From contig SKSM01000025.1 in NCBI GenBank assembly GCA_007122985.1, positions 1-60,231 on the forward strand: a DNA stretch of 60,231 nt. Direction: 5' to 3'. The first letter of the stretch is position 1. Every line of letters begins with the position of its first letter. The notes beneath the pieces are model-generated. The model had not been told where the DNA came from, made no database searches, and saw nothing but the letters and a program-made list of their open reading frames with translations. A program made the position numbers and the translations under genes. Of this stretch, positions 48,777 to 57,288 are shown in pieces. The stretch is from Nitriliruptoraceae bacterium (GTDB taxonomy: Bacteria > Actinomycetota > Nitriliruptoria > Nitriliruptorales > Nitriliruptoraceae).

Positions 48777-49436
48777 ATCGCAAGCTTCCTGGAGTACCTC
48801 CAGAATCCCGCGATCCAGCGCAGCCTCCTCGCCCAGACGCGCGAGCACCTGATCATCACCCTGGTGCCGGTGCTCGTCGGTGCCGTCCTCGCCGTGGCCC
48901 TCGGCATCCTCGCCCACCGCTACCGGCCGCTTCGCACCTCGATCCTCAACCTGACGTCGTGGTTCCTGACCATCCCGTCGCTGGCGTTCTTCGCGCTGCT
49001 GATCCCGGTCGTCGGCATCGGCGACACCGCGCCGATCATCGCGATGACCTTCTACGCGCTGCTTCCGATCGTGCGCAACACCGTCGCCGGCCTGACCTCG
49101 GTCGACCAGGCGATCGTGGAGGCGGCCAAGGGCATGGGCATGGGTGCACGCGCGCGCCTGATCAAGATCGAGCTGCCGAACGCCTGGCCGGTGATCCTGG
49201 CCGGCATCCGGGTCGCGACGCTGCTGATCATCGGGATCACCGCGATCGCCGCGCTCGTCGGCGGCGGCGGCCTCGGCCAGGAGATCTACAGCCGCGGCAT
49301 CAACCGCATTCCGAGCCCCGGATCGCTCGAGGCGATCCTCGGCGGCACCGGCATCATCGTGCTGCTGGCGGTCATCGTCGACACGATCTACCTGGGCATC
49401 GGCCGACTCACGATTCCACGAGGCCTCCGTGACTGA
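48777..49436 (+). CDS. Osmoprotectant ABC permease (OpuBB/EgtU-like), apparent ATC start
   Basis: About 219 residues if read from the ATC at 48777, which sits 6 nt after a perfect GGAGGA. The N-terminus then gives the usual SFLEYLQNPAIQ lead-in and first helix (LIITLVPVLVGAVLAVALG), followed by the permease coupling loop EAAKGMGMGARARLIKIELPNAWPVILAG. No ATG, GTG or TTG occurs in frame between the upstream stop (48681) and GTG 48864; that later start would remove the lead-in and part of the first helix. It overlaps the ATPase start by 8 bp. First gene of a four-gene glycine-betaine/choline-type importer. Confidence 0.8.
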   Translation: MASFLEYLQNPAIQRSLLAQTREHLIITLVPVLVGAVLAVALGILAHRYRPLRTSILNLTSWFLTIPSLAFFALLIPVVGIGDTAPIIAMTFYALLPIVRNTVAGLTSVDQAIVEAAKGMGMGARARLIKIELPNAWPVILAGIRVATLLIIGITAIAALVGGGGLGQEIYSRGINRIPSPGSLEAILGGTGIIVLLAVIVDTIYLGIGRLTIPRGLRD

Positions 49437-50607
49437 CACGATGATCGAGCTACGAGAGCTCACCAAGATCTACCCCGGCACCGACATCCCGGCGGTCGAG
49501 TCGCTGACCATGGACATCCCCCGCGGCGAGATCGTGGTGTTCGTGGGCCCATCCGGCTGTGGCAAGACCACCAGCCTGAAGATGATCAACCGGATCATCG
49601 AGCCGTCCTCCGGCCACATCGTGTTGGATGGCGAGGACGTCACCAACGTCGATCCCGACCAGCTTCGGCGCCGCATCGGCTACGTCATCCAGCAGATCGG
49701 GCTGTTTCCGCACATCCGCATCGGTGACAACGTCGCGACCGTGCCAAACCTGCTTGGGTGGGACAAGGAGCGCACACGCGCACGTGTCGATGAACTGCTC
49801 GACATCGTCGGGCTCGACCCGGACATCTACCGCAGCCGCTTCCCCAAGGAGCTCTCCGGCGGCCAGCGGCAACGCGTCGGAGTGGCCCGGGCGCTCGCGG
49901 CCGATCCGCCCGTGCTGCTGATGGACGAGCCGTTCGGCGCCATCGACCCCATCACGCGCACACGCCTGCAGAACGAGTTCCTGCGCCTGCAGGACGAGCT
50001 GCAGAAGACCATCGTGTTCGTCACCCACGACATCGACGAAGCCATCAAGATGGGTGACCGCATCGCGATCCTCGAGCAGAAGTCGATCCCGGCGCAGTTC
50101 GCCACCCCGGAGGAGATCCTCACCGCTCCCGCCAACGAGTTCGTCGAGGACTTCGTCGGCGCCGGTGCCACGCTCAAGCGCCTCAAGCTCACGCGGATCC
50201 GTGAGATCGACATCATCGACGACTGCTTGACCGGCTCGATCACCGAGGACAAGCACACGCTGCGACGCAAGCTCGACGAATCCGACTGGACCGCCCTGCT
50301 GCTCCTCGACGAGCAGCACCGGCCGATCCGATGGCTGCGCGCGCCCGACTTCCGCCACGACCGGCCCGTCGACCAGATGGGCCTGCCCGCGGTCGCCTTC
50401 GTCGAACCGCACGCCACCCTGTCCGACGCCCTCGAGGAGATGCTCATCGGCTCGGCAGGGGTCGCGATCGTCATCGATTCGCGTGGCACCTTCCAGGGCA
50501 TCCTCGACATCGACACGATCATCAACTCGATCCAGCTGATGCGCGACGAGAGTGCCGAGTTCTACCGCGCGGAGAAGCTCATCGACCCCGCCGAGGTGGT
50601 CAGCTGA
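49429..50607 (+). CDS. Osmoprotectant ABC ATPase with C-terminal CBS pair (OpuBA/OpuCA-like)
   Basis: 392 residues. Walker A GPSGCGKTT (40-48), signature LSGGQRQRVGVARAL, Walker B LLMDEPFGAIDP and FVTHDIDEA. The C-terminal part (~260-380) has two CBS-like units; one ends GVAIVIDSRGTFQGILDIDTI. In OpuA/OpuC relatives these sense ionic strength or cyclic di-AMP. It links by 8-bp overlap to the upstream permease and by TGATG to the next permease. Import of betaine, choline or similar quaternary amines is expected; exact ligand unknown. Confidence 0.9.
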   Translation: MTDTMIELRELTKIYPGTDIPAVESLTMDIPRGEIVVFVGPSGCGKTTSLKMINRIIEPSSGHIVLDGEDVTNVDPDQLRRRIGYVIQQIGLFPHIRIGDNVATVPNLLGWDKERTRARVDELLDIVGLDPDIYRSRFPKELSGGQRQRVGVARALAADPPVLLMDEPFGAIDPITRTRLQNEFLRLQDELQKTIVFVTHDIDEAIKMGDRIAILEQKSIPAQFATPEEILTAPANEFVEDFVGAGATLKRLKLTRIREIDIIDDCLTGSITEDKHTLRRKLDESDWTALLLLDEQHRPIRWLRAPDFRHDRPVDQMGLPAVAFVEPHATLSDALEEMLIGSAGVAIVIDSRGTFQGILDIDTIINSIQLMRDESAEFYRAEKLIDPAEVVS

Positions 50608-51443
50608 TGTCCGACACCGACGTCGCGACCACCACAACCGACGAAGCGGAGGACGAGGCCTCCGCCGCCGGTGGCCTGCGCGAGGACGGGCGCACGCCCT
50701 TCGCCAAGTTCGTGCACTACTTCGGCATGCCGATCTTCCTGGCGCTGGTGCTGCTCGCGCTCTACCTCTGGCTCCAGGGTCAGGACCTCGGCGTCGTCGA
50801 GGAGCGCAATCTGCGTCTCGACCGCCTGCTCGCGATCACCGGGGCCCACGTACGCCTGACCATCTACTCCTCGATCATCGTGCTGCTGCTGGCGATCCCG
50901 CTCGGCATCGTCGCGACCCGGCCGGCAGCCAAGAACATCGCGCCGGCGATCATCGGCCTCGGCAACGCTGGCCAGGCGATCCCCTCGCTCGGGCTGCTCG
51001 GGCTGATCTTCTACATCGCCCGCACGACCCCCCTGCTGCCGAGCACCGGCGTCGTCCCGGCCGTCATCGCGCTGGTCGCCTACTCATTCCTCCCCATCCT
51101 GCGCAACACCATGGTGGGGCTGCAACAAGTCGACGCGTTCGTCCTCGAAGCCGGCCGTGGCATGGGAATGTCCAACTCCCGCGTCCTGCGCAAGCTCGAG
51201 CTCCCGCTCGCCGTCCCCGTGATCCTCGCCGGGATCCGCACGGCCCTGGTCCTGAACGTCGGGACCGCCACCATCGTCTTCCTGACCGGAGGCGACGGGC
51301 TCGGCCGGGTCATCTTCAGCGGATTCCAGTTGCAGCGCACCTCGGTGCTGGTCACGGGCTCGGTGCTCGTGGCGGTGCTGGCGCTGCTGATCGACCACCT
51401 GGCCGGCGTCATCGAGGACGTCCTCACCCCCAAGGGGCTGTGA
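50607..51443 (+). CDS. Osmoprotectant ABC permease (OpuBD-like), long N-terminus
   Basis: 278 residues. A ~45-residue hydrophilic, acidic and Thr-rich N-terminus precedes an extra first helix (MPIFLALVLLALYLWL) and then the permease core (RLTIYSSIIVLLLAIPLGIVATRP, NAGQAIPSLGLLGL, coupling loop EAGRGMGMSNSRVLRKLELPLAVPVILAGI). It pairs with the permease at 48.8-49.4 kb as a heterodimer. Start ATG 50607 shares one base with the ATPase stop. The extra N-terminal helix and tail are longer than in B. subtilis OpuBD. Confidence 0.88.
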   Translation: MSDTDVATTTTDEAEDEASAAGGLREDGRTPFAKFVHYFGMPIFLALVLLALYLWLQGQDLGVVEERNLRLDRLLAITGAHVRLTIYSSIIVLLLAIPLGIVATRPAAKNIAPAIIGLGNAGQAIPSLGLLGLIFYIARTTPLLPSTGVVPAVIALVAYSFLPILRNTMVGLQQVDAFVLEAGRGMGMSNSRVLRKLELPLAVPVILAGIRTALVLNVGTATIVFLTGGDGLGRVIFSGFQLQRTSVLVTGSVLVAVLALLIDHLAGVIEDVLTPKGL

Positions 51444-51503
51444 GGCGCACCGACAGCGTCGACACACGCTGACCGAACGAACCCGACGAACAAGAGGGAC
51501 AAC

Positions 51504-52484
51504 GTGAAACGCCATCTGAAGCTCGTGAGCACCATGCTCGCCGCCGGCCTGCTCCTGGCCGCCTGCGGCGACGATTTCGAGGACGATCCCGCCGACCCCG
51601 ACGAGGTCGACGCTGAAGGTGTCGAGCCGGGCACGGAGTCGCTCGAGGGCGCGACGATCACCGTCGGATCCAAGGACTTCGACGAGCAACTGATCCTGGG
51701 CTATATCTCCTACTACCTGCTCGAGGACGCGGGGGCCGAGGTGGTCGACGAGATCGACCTCGGCAGCACCTTTGCGGCCCGCGAGGCACTGACCGGTGGC
51801 GAGATCGATCACTACTGGGACTACACCGGCACCGCCTGGATCGAGTTCTACGAGGAGGACGAGCCGATCCCGGACCGTGAGGAGCAGTTCGAGGCCGTCC
51901 GCGACCTGGAGATCGGACAGGGCCTGTACTGGCTCGAGCCGACGCTGTTCAACAACACCTACGGCATCGCCGCTCACGAGGAGACCATCGCGGAGTTCGG
52001 TACCGAGACGATCTCCGACCTTGGTGAACTGCTCGAGTCCGACCCGGACGCCGCGACCCTCTGCGTGGAGTCGGAGTTCGAGAGCCGCAGCGACGGCCTG
52101 CCGGGCATGGAGGCCCATTACGGCTTCGAGTTCCCGACCGAGAACGTCTCCATCCTCGACACCGGCGTGATCTACGGCGCGACCGCCGACCGTGACCCGT
52201 GCAACTTCGGCGAGGTCTTCACCACCGACGGCCGGATCGCAGCCCTCGACCTCGAGGTGCTCGAGGACGACCAGTCGTTCTTCCCGCTCTACAACGTCTC
52301 CCCGATCTTCACCGAGGAGATCTACGAGCAGTACGGCGAGCAGCTCATCGAGATCTACGACCCCGTCACCTCGGTGCTCGATGCCGAGACCATGTCCGGC
52401 CTCAACGCCCGCGTCTCCGCAGAAGAAGAGCTGCCGGAGGACGTGGCGCGTGACTGGCTCGAGTCCGAGGGCTTCATCGGCTGA
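51504..52484 (+). CDS. Osmoprotectant-binding lipoprotein (OpuBC/OpuCC-like)
   Basis: 326 residues. Lipobox LLAAC (C21) and a ~30-residue acidic linker precede the mature start ATITVGSKDFDEQLILGY, the classic ligand-binding opening of the QAT family. The hinge HYWDYTGTAWIEF matches the YTGT motif of choline/betaine-binding proteins. NNTYGIAAHEE and a YNVSPIF-like C-terminal region follow. GTG 51504 has AGAGGGA upstream. It is the fourth gene of the importer and is followed by a strong hairpin. Confidence 0.9.
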   Translation: MKRHLKLVSTMLAAGLLLAACGDDFEDDPADPDEVDAEGVEPGTESLEGATITVGSKDFDEQLILGYISYYLLEDAGAEVVDEIDLGSTFAAREALTGGEIDHYWDYTGTAWIEFYEEDEPIPDREEQFEAVRDLEIGQGLYWLEPTLFNNTYGIAAHEETIAEFGTETISDLGELLESDPDAATLCVESEFESRSDGLPGMEAHYGFEFPTENVSILDTGVIYGATADRDPCNFGEVFTTDGRIAALDLEVLEDDQSFFPLYNVSPIFTEEIYEQYGEQLIEIYDPVTSVLDAETMSGLNARVSAEEELPEDVARDWLESEGFIG

Positions 52485-52498
52485 CGCACACAGTGAGC

Positions 52499-52534
52499 GT
52501 GAACGGGGCCGGGCTCACGCCCGGCCCCGTTCAC
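52499..52534. terminator. Strong 16-bp hairpin between convergent genes
   Basis: A perfect 16-bp stem (gtgaacggggccgggc/gcccggccccgttcac) with a TCAC loop begins 15 bp after the binding-protein stop. It ends 4 bp before the end of the convergent zinc-ribbon/propeller gene, and should terminate both. Confidence 0.85.
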
Positions 52535-52538
52535 GTCC

Positions 52539-53873
52539 TCATCGGGCACCGCGCGGCGACCGGTCGTGGACCACCAGCCGTCCTTCGGTCGGCGTGTACA
52601 TCGCCACCACGACCGTGTCAGCGTCGACATCGACGGCCCCGAACCAGCCCGACGGGGTGAGCTCGAGCACCACCTCTCCGGAGTGTGGCTCGATGCCGCG
52701 GATCCCCACACCGCCGCGGACCGCGAGCACCAGCTGATCATGGTGGATCAGCGAGACGGGAGCCTCGAGCTCGCGGCTCCAGATCAGCTGCCCGTCGACG
52801 TCGTAGGCCAGCAGCGCATCGCCGGACGAGACCACGATCCGCCCGGCCAGCCCGATCTTCGGATTCCCCCGGACGGTGTCGGGGTGCACTTCGATGCCCC
52901 CGTACCGCTGCCCCCGGCCGACATCCACGGCCTCCAGACGGTCGCCGATCGCAGCCACCACCGCCGTTGGCGTCTGATCCGGACGGCCGGCCACCTCCTG
53001 GCCGTCGAGCTCCACTCCCCAGCGCACCACGCCCGTGCGCGCATCGAGACCGACCAGCTGCTCGTCGGCGACACCGACGACGGTGTGACCGGCACGGCCC
53101 GATGCGAGGGCGCCCACCCCGGTGCGTTCCCACAGCTGCTCGCCGTCGGAGAGCGCCAGCGCTCGAGCCGTCTGCCCGTCGGTGACCACGGCGACCGCTT
53201 CAGGCGAGACAGGGGCTGCCTCGCTGATCTGCACGGACGGCACGGCGAGCAGCACCTGTCGCACAGCAGCCGTGTCGCTCCACAGCTGCTCGCCGCTGTC
53301 AGCGTCGAGGACGTGCAGCGATTGCCGGTCGCCGGCAACCACCACGTACTCCCCGGTCGCCAGAGGCTCGGCGAACCCCTCGACCCCTTCGAGCTCCGTC
53401 GTCCAGGCGGTCGCGCCAGAGTCCGTCGAGAACGCATGCACCTCGGCGCCGACCGTCACGATCACCCGGTCGCGGTGCAGCACCGCCCCCGCCGGAGGTT
53501 GGGGAAAGTCGAGCCCGAACCGCACGGGGTTGCGGATACGGCCACCGCCGTCGCCGGCGGCCTGCAGACGGTCGTCGCCTGCGTACATGCTGCCGTCGTC
53601 GTCGGGGCGCTCCGGCAGGGAGACGTCCCCGTCGACACCGTCATCGACCCCCGTGCCCGGCGCTGGAGCGACGACCACCAGCGCAACGAGGGCAGCCACG
53701 CCTGCGGCGAGCACACCCCACGGCCACGCGCCGCCTCGGCCCGACCGGTCACGCAGGGCGGCCGACGCGTTCTCCGCGTCCGCTGCCACCGTCAGCGCAG
53801 CACCGCACTGGTCGCACCAGCGCGCCCGCGACGACGCCACGACCGCATCGCAGTCGGGGCAGCGGACCTGCAC
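52539..53873 (-). CDS. Zinc-ribbon membrane protein with extracellular PQQ-like beta-propeller
   Basis: 444 residues. A cytosolic zinc ribbon has C5, C8, C20, C23 (CPDC and CDQC). One membrane helix (WGVLAAGVAALVALVVVAP) is near 52-70, then an acidic linker. The outer part has PQQ-propeller blades with repeated W and G pattern, for example LHVLDADSGEQLWSD, RALALSDGEQLWERT, LVGLDARTGVVRWGV and YDVDGQLIWSREL. No catalytic PQQ ligands, so a binding or scaffold role is likely. GTG 53873. It lies between two osmolyte importers and shares terminators with both neighbours. Function unknown. Confidence 0.75.
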   Translation of the reverse strand: MQVRCPDCDAVVASSRARWCDQCGAALTVAADAENASAALRDRSGRGGAWPWGVLAAGVAALVALVVVAPAPGTGVDDGVDGDVSLPERPDDDGSMYAGDDRLQAAGDGGGRIRNPVRFGLDFPQPPAGAVLHRDRVIVTVGAEVHAFSTDSGATAWTTELEGVEGFAEPLATGEYVVVAGDRQSLHVLDADSGEQLWSDTAAVRQVLLAVPSVQISEAAPVSPEAVAVVTDGQTARALALSDGEQLWERTGVGALASGRAGHTVVGVADEQLVGLDARTGVVRWGVELDGQEVAGRPDQTPTAVVAAIGDRLEAVDVGRGQRYGGIEVHPDTVRGNPKIGLAGRIVVSSGDALLAYDVDGQLIWSRELEAPVSLIHHDQLVLAVRGGVGIRGIEPHSGEVVLELTPSGWFGAVDVDADTVVVAMYTPTEGRLVVHDRSPRGAR

Positions 53874-53908
53874 CTGAGGTTCCTCGCTCGGCGAGACGCA
53901 TCAGACAC

Positions 53909-53942
53909 GTGGAAGGGTGGGCGCAAGCGCCCACCCATCCAC
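53909..53942 (-). terminator. Hairpin downstream of proX-like gene
   Basis: A long stem (9 bp perfect gggtgggcg/cgcccaccc, extended by 5 bp past one A-A mismatch) with a CAAG loop lies 21 bp after the proX-like stop and 36 bp before the next minus-strand start. Likely terminator of the proVWX-like operon. Confidence 0.75.
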
Positions 53943-53962
53943 GGTACGTCAGACGGCGTCGA

Positions 53963-54919
53963 TCAGCGGCCGAGCCAGTCGTCGACGCGGTCTGGGTTCT
54001 CCTCGGCCCAGGCGGCTGCCGCCTCGAGCTCGTCGTCCATCTCGTTGATCATGACCTCGAGCTCGGACAGCTCCTCGAGCGTCATCTCGAAGTTTCCGAG
54101 CCACTCCGCGGCCTGCGGGGCGTCCGCGGAGAAGCCGTCGCGTGCGACCATCCGGATCTCGTCCGGGTCGCCGAGCGCGTTCTCCGGGTCCTCGAGGTCC
54201 TTGAGGTCCCACTCACCGTAGGCCCAGTGGGGGTGCCACAGGGTGACGACGACGGGCTCCTCGTCGCGGATGGCGTCCTCGAGCGCGGTCAGCATGGCCG
54301 GGGTCGAGCCCTCGACCAGCTCGTACTCGTCGCCGAGACCGTAGGTCGGGATGACCTCCTCGAGCGAGATCCGCGTCAGACCCGCGCCGGGCTCGATACC
54401 GACGATCTGACCGTCGAACATGTCGGCGTTGCCCTGGAGATCCTCGATCGAGTCGATGTCGACGTACTCCGGCACCGTCCAGGTCAGCGGAGCCTCTTCG
54501 AACCAGACACCGAGCTCCTCGATGTCGTCGCCGAACTCCTCCCAGTAGTCCGCGTGGGTCGCGGGAAGCCAGGCGTCGACGAAGACGTCCAGATCGCCCG
54601 CGGCGAGTCCGGCGTAGAGACCGCCGACCTCGAGCTGGGTCTGGGTGACCTCGTAGCCCTCCTCCTCGAGGATGTGGTGCCACAGGTTGGTCACCGCGAT
54701 CGCCTCATCCCACGGGATGAAACCGAACTCGATCTCGCCGGCTTCAGGAGCCGCCTCTTCTTCCTCGGCAGGCTCCTCCTCCTCGTCTTCGACGACCTCC
54801 TCTTCCTCATCGACCGGCTCGTCGACCGGCTCCTCGTCCTCACCGCACGCGGCGAGGACGAGCGCGGCAGCGCCGAGCAGGCTCACGGAGAGCGTCATGC
54901 GCTTGCTTCGCAGTCTCAT
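53963..54919 (-). CDS. Glycine-betaine-binding lipoprotein (OpuAC/ProX-like)
   Basis: 318 residues. Lipobox VLAAC (C25) is followed by a ~35-residue linker made almost wholly of Glu, Asp, Pro and Val. The mature part has FGFIPWDEAIAVTNLWHHILEEEGY and VTLWHPHWAYGEWDL, typical of OpuAC. The Trp residues form the aromatic cage for the trimethylammonium group. It is the last gene of the proV-proW-proX set but lies 149 bp after proW with its own GGAAGGG site, so separate expression is possible. Confidence 0.92.
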   Translation of the reverse strand: MRLRSKRMTLSVSLLGAAALVLAACGEDEEPVDEPVDEEEEVVEDEEEEPAEEEEAAPEAGEIEFGFIPWDEAIAVTNLWHHILEEEGYEVTQTQLEVGGLYAGLAAGDLDVFVDAWLPATHADYWEEFGDDIEELGVWFEEAPLTWTVPEYVDIDSIEDLQGNADMFDGQIVGIEPGAGLTRISLEEVIPTYGLGDEYELVEGSTPAMLTALEDAIRDEEPVVVTLWHPHWAYGEWDLKDLEDPENALGDPDEIRMVARDGFSADAPQAAEWLGNFEMTLEELSELEVMINEMDDELEAAAAWAEENPDRVDDWLGR

Positions 54920-55068
54920 CTGGTTCCCTTCCTTGCGTCGTTTCGTGCGTGCCTCGAGGACCTGTCACCCCCGCACGAGACGGGTCGGCCCTCAGGGATT
55001 CACGTTGTGGTCGTTCGCATCGGGTACAGGGACAGCTCGAACCGCTCGTCCCCCTGATCTGCCCGGGG

Positions 55069-55947
55069 TCAGGCCGTTCCGGCCTTGAGCGGCTGCGCGG
55101 TGGCGGAACCGAACGCGGCGGTGACGCGGTCGAGGAAGATCGCGAGGATCACGATCGCGAGCCCCGCGAGGAGTCCTCGGCCCACATCCAGCCGCGTGAC
55201 ACCGGCGACGATCTCGGCGGCGACGCCGCCGGCGCCGGCGAGACCGGCGATCACGACCATCGACAGCGACAGCATGATGACCTGGTTGACGCCGGCCATG
55301 ATCGTCGGGCGTGCGAGTGGCAGCTGGACCTGGAAGAGGACCTCCCGGTCCGTGGCGCCGAACGCCCGCGCCGCTTCGACCACCTCCTCGTCGACCTGGC
55401 GGATCCCGAGCTCAGTCAGACGGACCGCCGGGGGCATCGAGAAGATGAAGGCTGCAACCACACCGGCGGTGAAGCCGATGCTGAACAGGATCAGCGCGAT
55501 CAGCAGGTAGACGAACGCCGGCATCGTCTGCATGAAGTCGAGGATCGGCCGCACCACGGCACTGGCCGCCTCACTTCGCGAGGTCCAGATCCCGATGGGG
55601 ATACCGAACAGCACGGCGAAGAACGCGGCCACCAGCACCAGTGCGAGCGCACGCATGGTGCCGTCGAACAGCCCGGCGGAGGCGATCGCGCCGAATGCGA
55701 GCAGCGTGAACAGCGACAGCCACCACCGCGCGGCGACCCACGCGATCAGCGCGAAGACCAGGATCACCACGATCTCCGGCGGCCAGGTCAGCAGGCCCTC
55801 GATCCAGTCGACGAGTGTCTCGACGACGAACTTGATGGCGTCCCACAGCAGCGACAGCGCTGGGCGGAAGGTGTCCTTGACCCAGGTGTCGAGCGGATCG
55901 GAGATGTCCACCTGGGGGATCAGGCCGAGCACGATGGAGCGCATCAC
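55069..55947 (-). CDS. proW: Glycine-betaine ABC permease (ProW/OpuAB-like)
   Basis: 292 residues with about seven helices. A long N-terminal amphipathic part (WVKDTFRPALSLLWDAIKFVVETLVDWIEGLL) resembles ProW/OpuAB. The core includes RPILDFMQTMPAFVYLLI, the ABC coupling loop EAARAFGATDREVLFQVQLPLARPTIMAGVNQ and a terminal LGRGLLAGL-like helix. Start is GTG 55947 or ATG 55944, both overlapping the proV stop (GTGATG), so it is coupled to the ATPase. Confidence 0.9.
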   Translation of the reverse strand: MMRSIVLGLIPQVDISDPLDTWVKDTFRPALSLLWDAIKFVVETLVDWIEGLLTWPPEIVVILVFALIAWVAARWWLSLFTLLAFGAIASAGLFDGTMRALALVLVAAFFAVLFGIPIGIWTSRSEAASAVVRPILDFMQTMPAFVYLLIALILFSIGFTAGVVAAFIFSMPPAVRLTELGIRQVDEEVVEAARAFGATDREVLFQVQLPLARPTIMAGVNQVIMLSLSMVVIAGLAGAGGVAAEIVAGVTRLDVGRGLLAGLAIVILAIFLDRVTAAFGSATAQPLKAGTA

Positions 55948-57140
55948 ACCGTCTCCTCGTCGCCGGAGAGTGTCGCAAGCAGGCTCGCGCGCGGGACCAC
56001 ACCGAGCAGGTGCCGGTCGCCGTCCACCACCGCGATCGGCACGCTGTGCCGCGAGGAGTCGCCGAACAGGTCCTGCAGCGCGGTGTCGAGCGTCGCGGTG
56101 GCGTAGCCGTCCATCAGCGCGCCCTTGATCGAGGTCTCGCCGGTGCGCGCGGCCGCGGCGACGCGGTCGTCACGTGCGACCCCGAGGATCGTTCCGTCGC
56201 CGTCGAGGACGTAGACGCCGTTCGCCTCGGACTGGTCGAGCCAGGTGAGCACATCGCGCGGGCTCGCGTCCGGGCTGAACGTTCGCCGCGGCTCGCGCAT
56301 CGCCGATTCGGCGGTGAGCACGCGGGAGCGGTCCACGTCAGCCACGAAGTCGGCGACGTACTCGGTGGCGGGGTCGCGGATGATCTCCTCGCCGGTGCCG
56401 ATCTGCACGACGGCACCGTCACGCATGACCGCGATCCGGTCACCGAGCCGCATGGCCTCGTTGAGGTCGTGGGTGATGAAGACGATGGTCTTCTTGATCT
56501 CGGTCTGAAGCTGCCAGAGCAGGTCCTGCATGTCGCGTCGGATGAGCGGATCGAGCGCACTGAACGGCTCGTCCATCAGCATCACGTCCGCATCGGGAGC
56601 CAGGCCGCGGGCCAGCCCGACGCGCTGCTGCATACCGCCCGACAGTTCGTGGGGGTAGTTGTCGAACCAGCCGCCGAGCCCGACCCGTTCGAGCGCCTCG
56701 TTGCCGCGCCGCCGACGCTCGTCCTCGTCGACGCCCTGGACCTTGAGCCCGTAGGCGGCGTTCTCCCCCACTGTGCGGTGCGGGAACAACGCGAAGTGCT
56801 GGAACACCATCGAGATGCGCCGCATGCGCAGCTGGCGCAGCCCCTCCTTCGACAGCTGCAGCACGTCCTCGCCACCGATGTGCACCCTGCCGCGGGTCGG
56901 CTCGATCAGTCGGTTCAGCAGTCGGACGACCGTCGACTTGCCGGACCCGGACAGGCCCATGACGACGAAGAACTCGCCCTTGGCGACCTCGAAGCTCACG
57001 TCCTGCACGGCCACGACCTGGCCGGTCTCCTCGAGGATCTGATCCTTGGTCTTGCCAGCCTGCAAGGCGTCGAACGCCTGTTCCGGATGTGGGCCGAAGA
57101 TCTTGCTGAGCCCTTCGACCTCGACCATGCTGTCCGCCAT
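55944..57140 (-). CDS. proV: Glycine-betaine ABC ATPase (ProV/OpuAA-like)
   Basis: 398 residues from ATG 57140. Walker A GLSGSGKST, signature LSGGMQQRVGLARGL, Walker B LMDEPFSALDP and FITHDLNEAMRLG. The early helical insert (AGKTKDQILEETGQVVAVQDVS) is a ProV/OpuAA hallmark, and the C-terminal ~120 residues form CBS-like units. It starts the proVWX-like operon; 148 bp separate it from trpA and should hold the promoter. Residues before 57140 lack the family motif and are excluded. Confidence 0.92.
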   Translation of the reverse strand: MADSMVEVEGLSKIFGPHPEQAFDALQAGKTKDQILEETGQVVAVQDVSFEVAKGEFFVVMGLSGSGKSTVVRLLNRLIEPTRGRVHIGGEDVLQLSKEGLRQLRMRRISMVFQHFALFPHRTVGENAAYGLKVQGVDEDERRRRGNEALERVGLGGWFDNYPHELSGGMQQRVGLARGLAPDADVMLMDEPFSALDPLIRRDMQDLLWQLQTEIKKTIVFITHDLNEAMRLGDRIAVMRDGAVVQIGTGEEIIRDPATEYVADFVADVDRSRVLTAESAMREPRRTFSPDASPRDVLTWLDQSEANGVYVLDGDGTILGVARDDRVAAAARTGETSIKGALMDGYATATLDTALQDLFGDSSRHSVPIAVVDGDRHLLGVVPRASLLATLSGDEETV

Positions 57141-57288
57141 CACACCGCCTTCGGGTGTCGTGACCACGCTCACGGGTCTTCGGTATCTCACCCCCTACGG
57201 GCCTCACGGGCCGCTGAGCCAGGTACCAGGGGATGAGCGCTCCACCTCACGGTACGAGGCCCGTCGTACAGTCACAAGTCGAGCGGTG

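Noticed and set aside
52539-53873. PQQ-dependent dehydrogenase
   Set aside because: The propeller lacks catalytic Asp/Glu and Cys-Cys motifs, and the protein is tethered with a zinc ribbon, so it is not an alcohol or glucose dehydrogenase.
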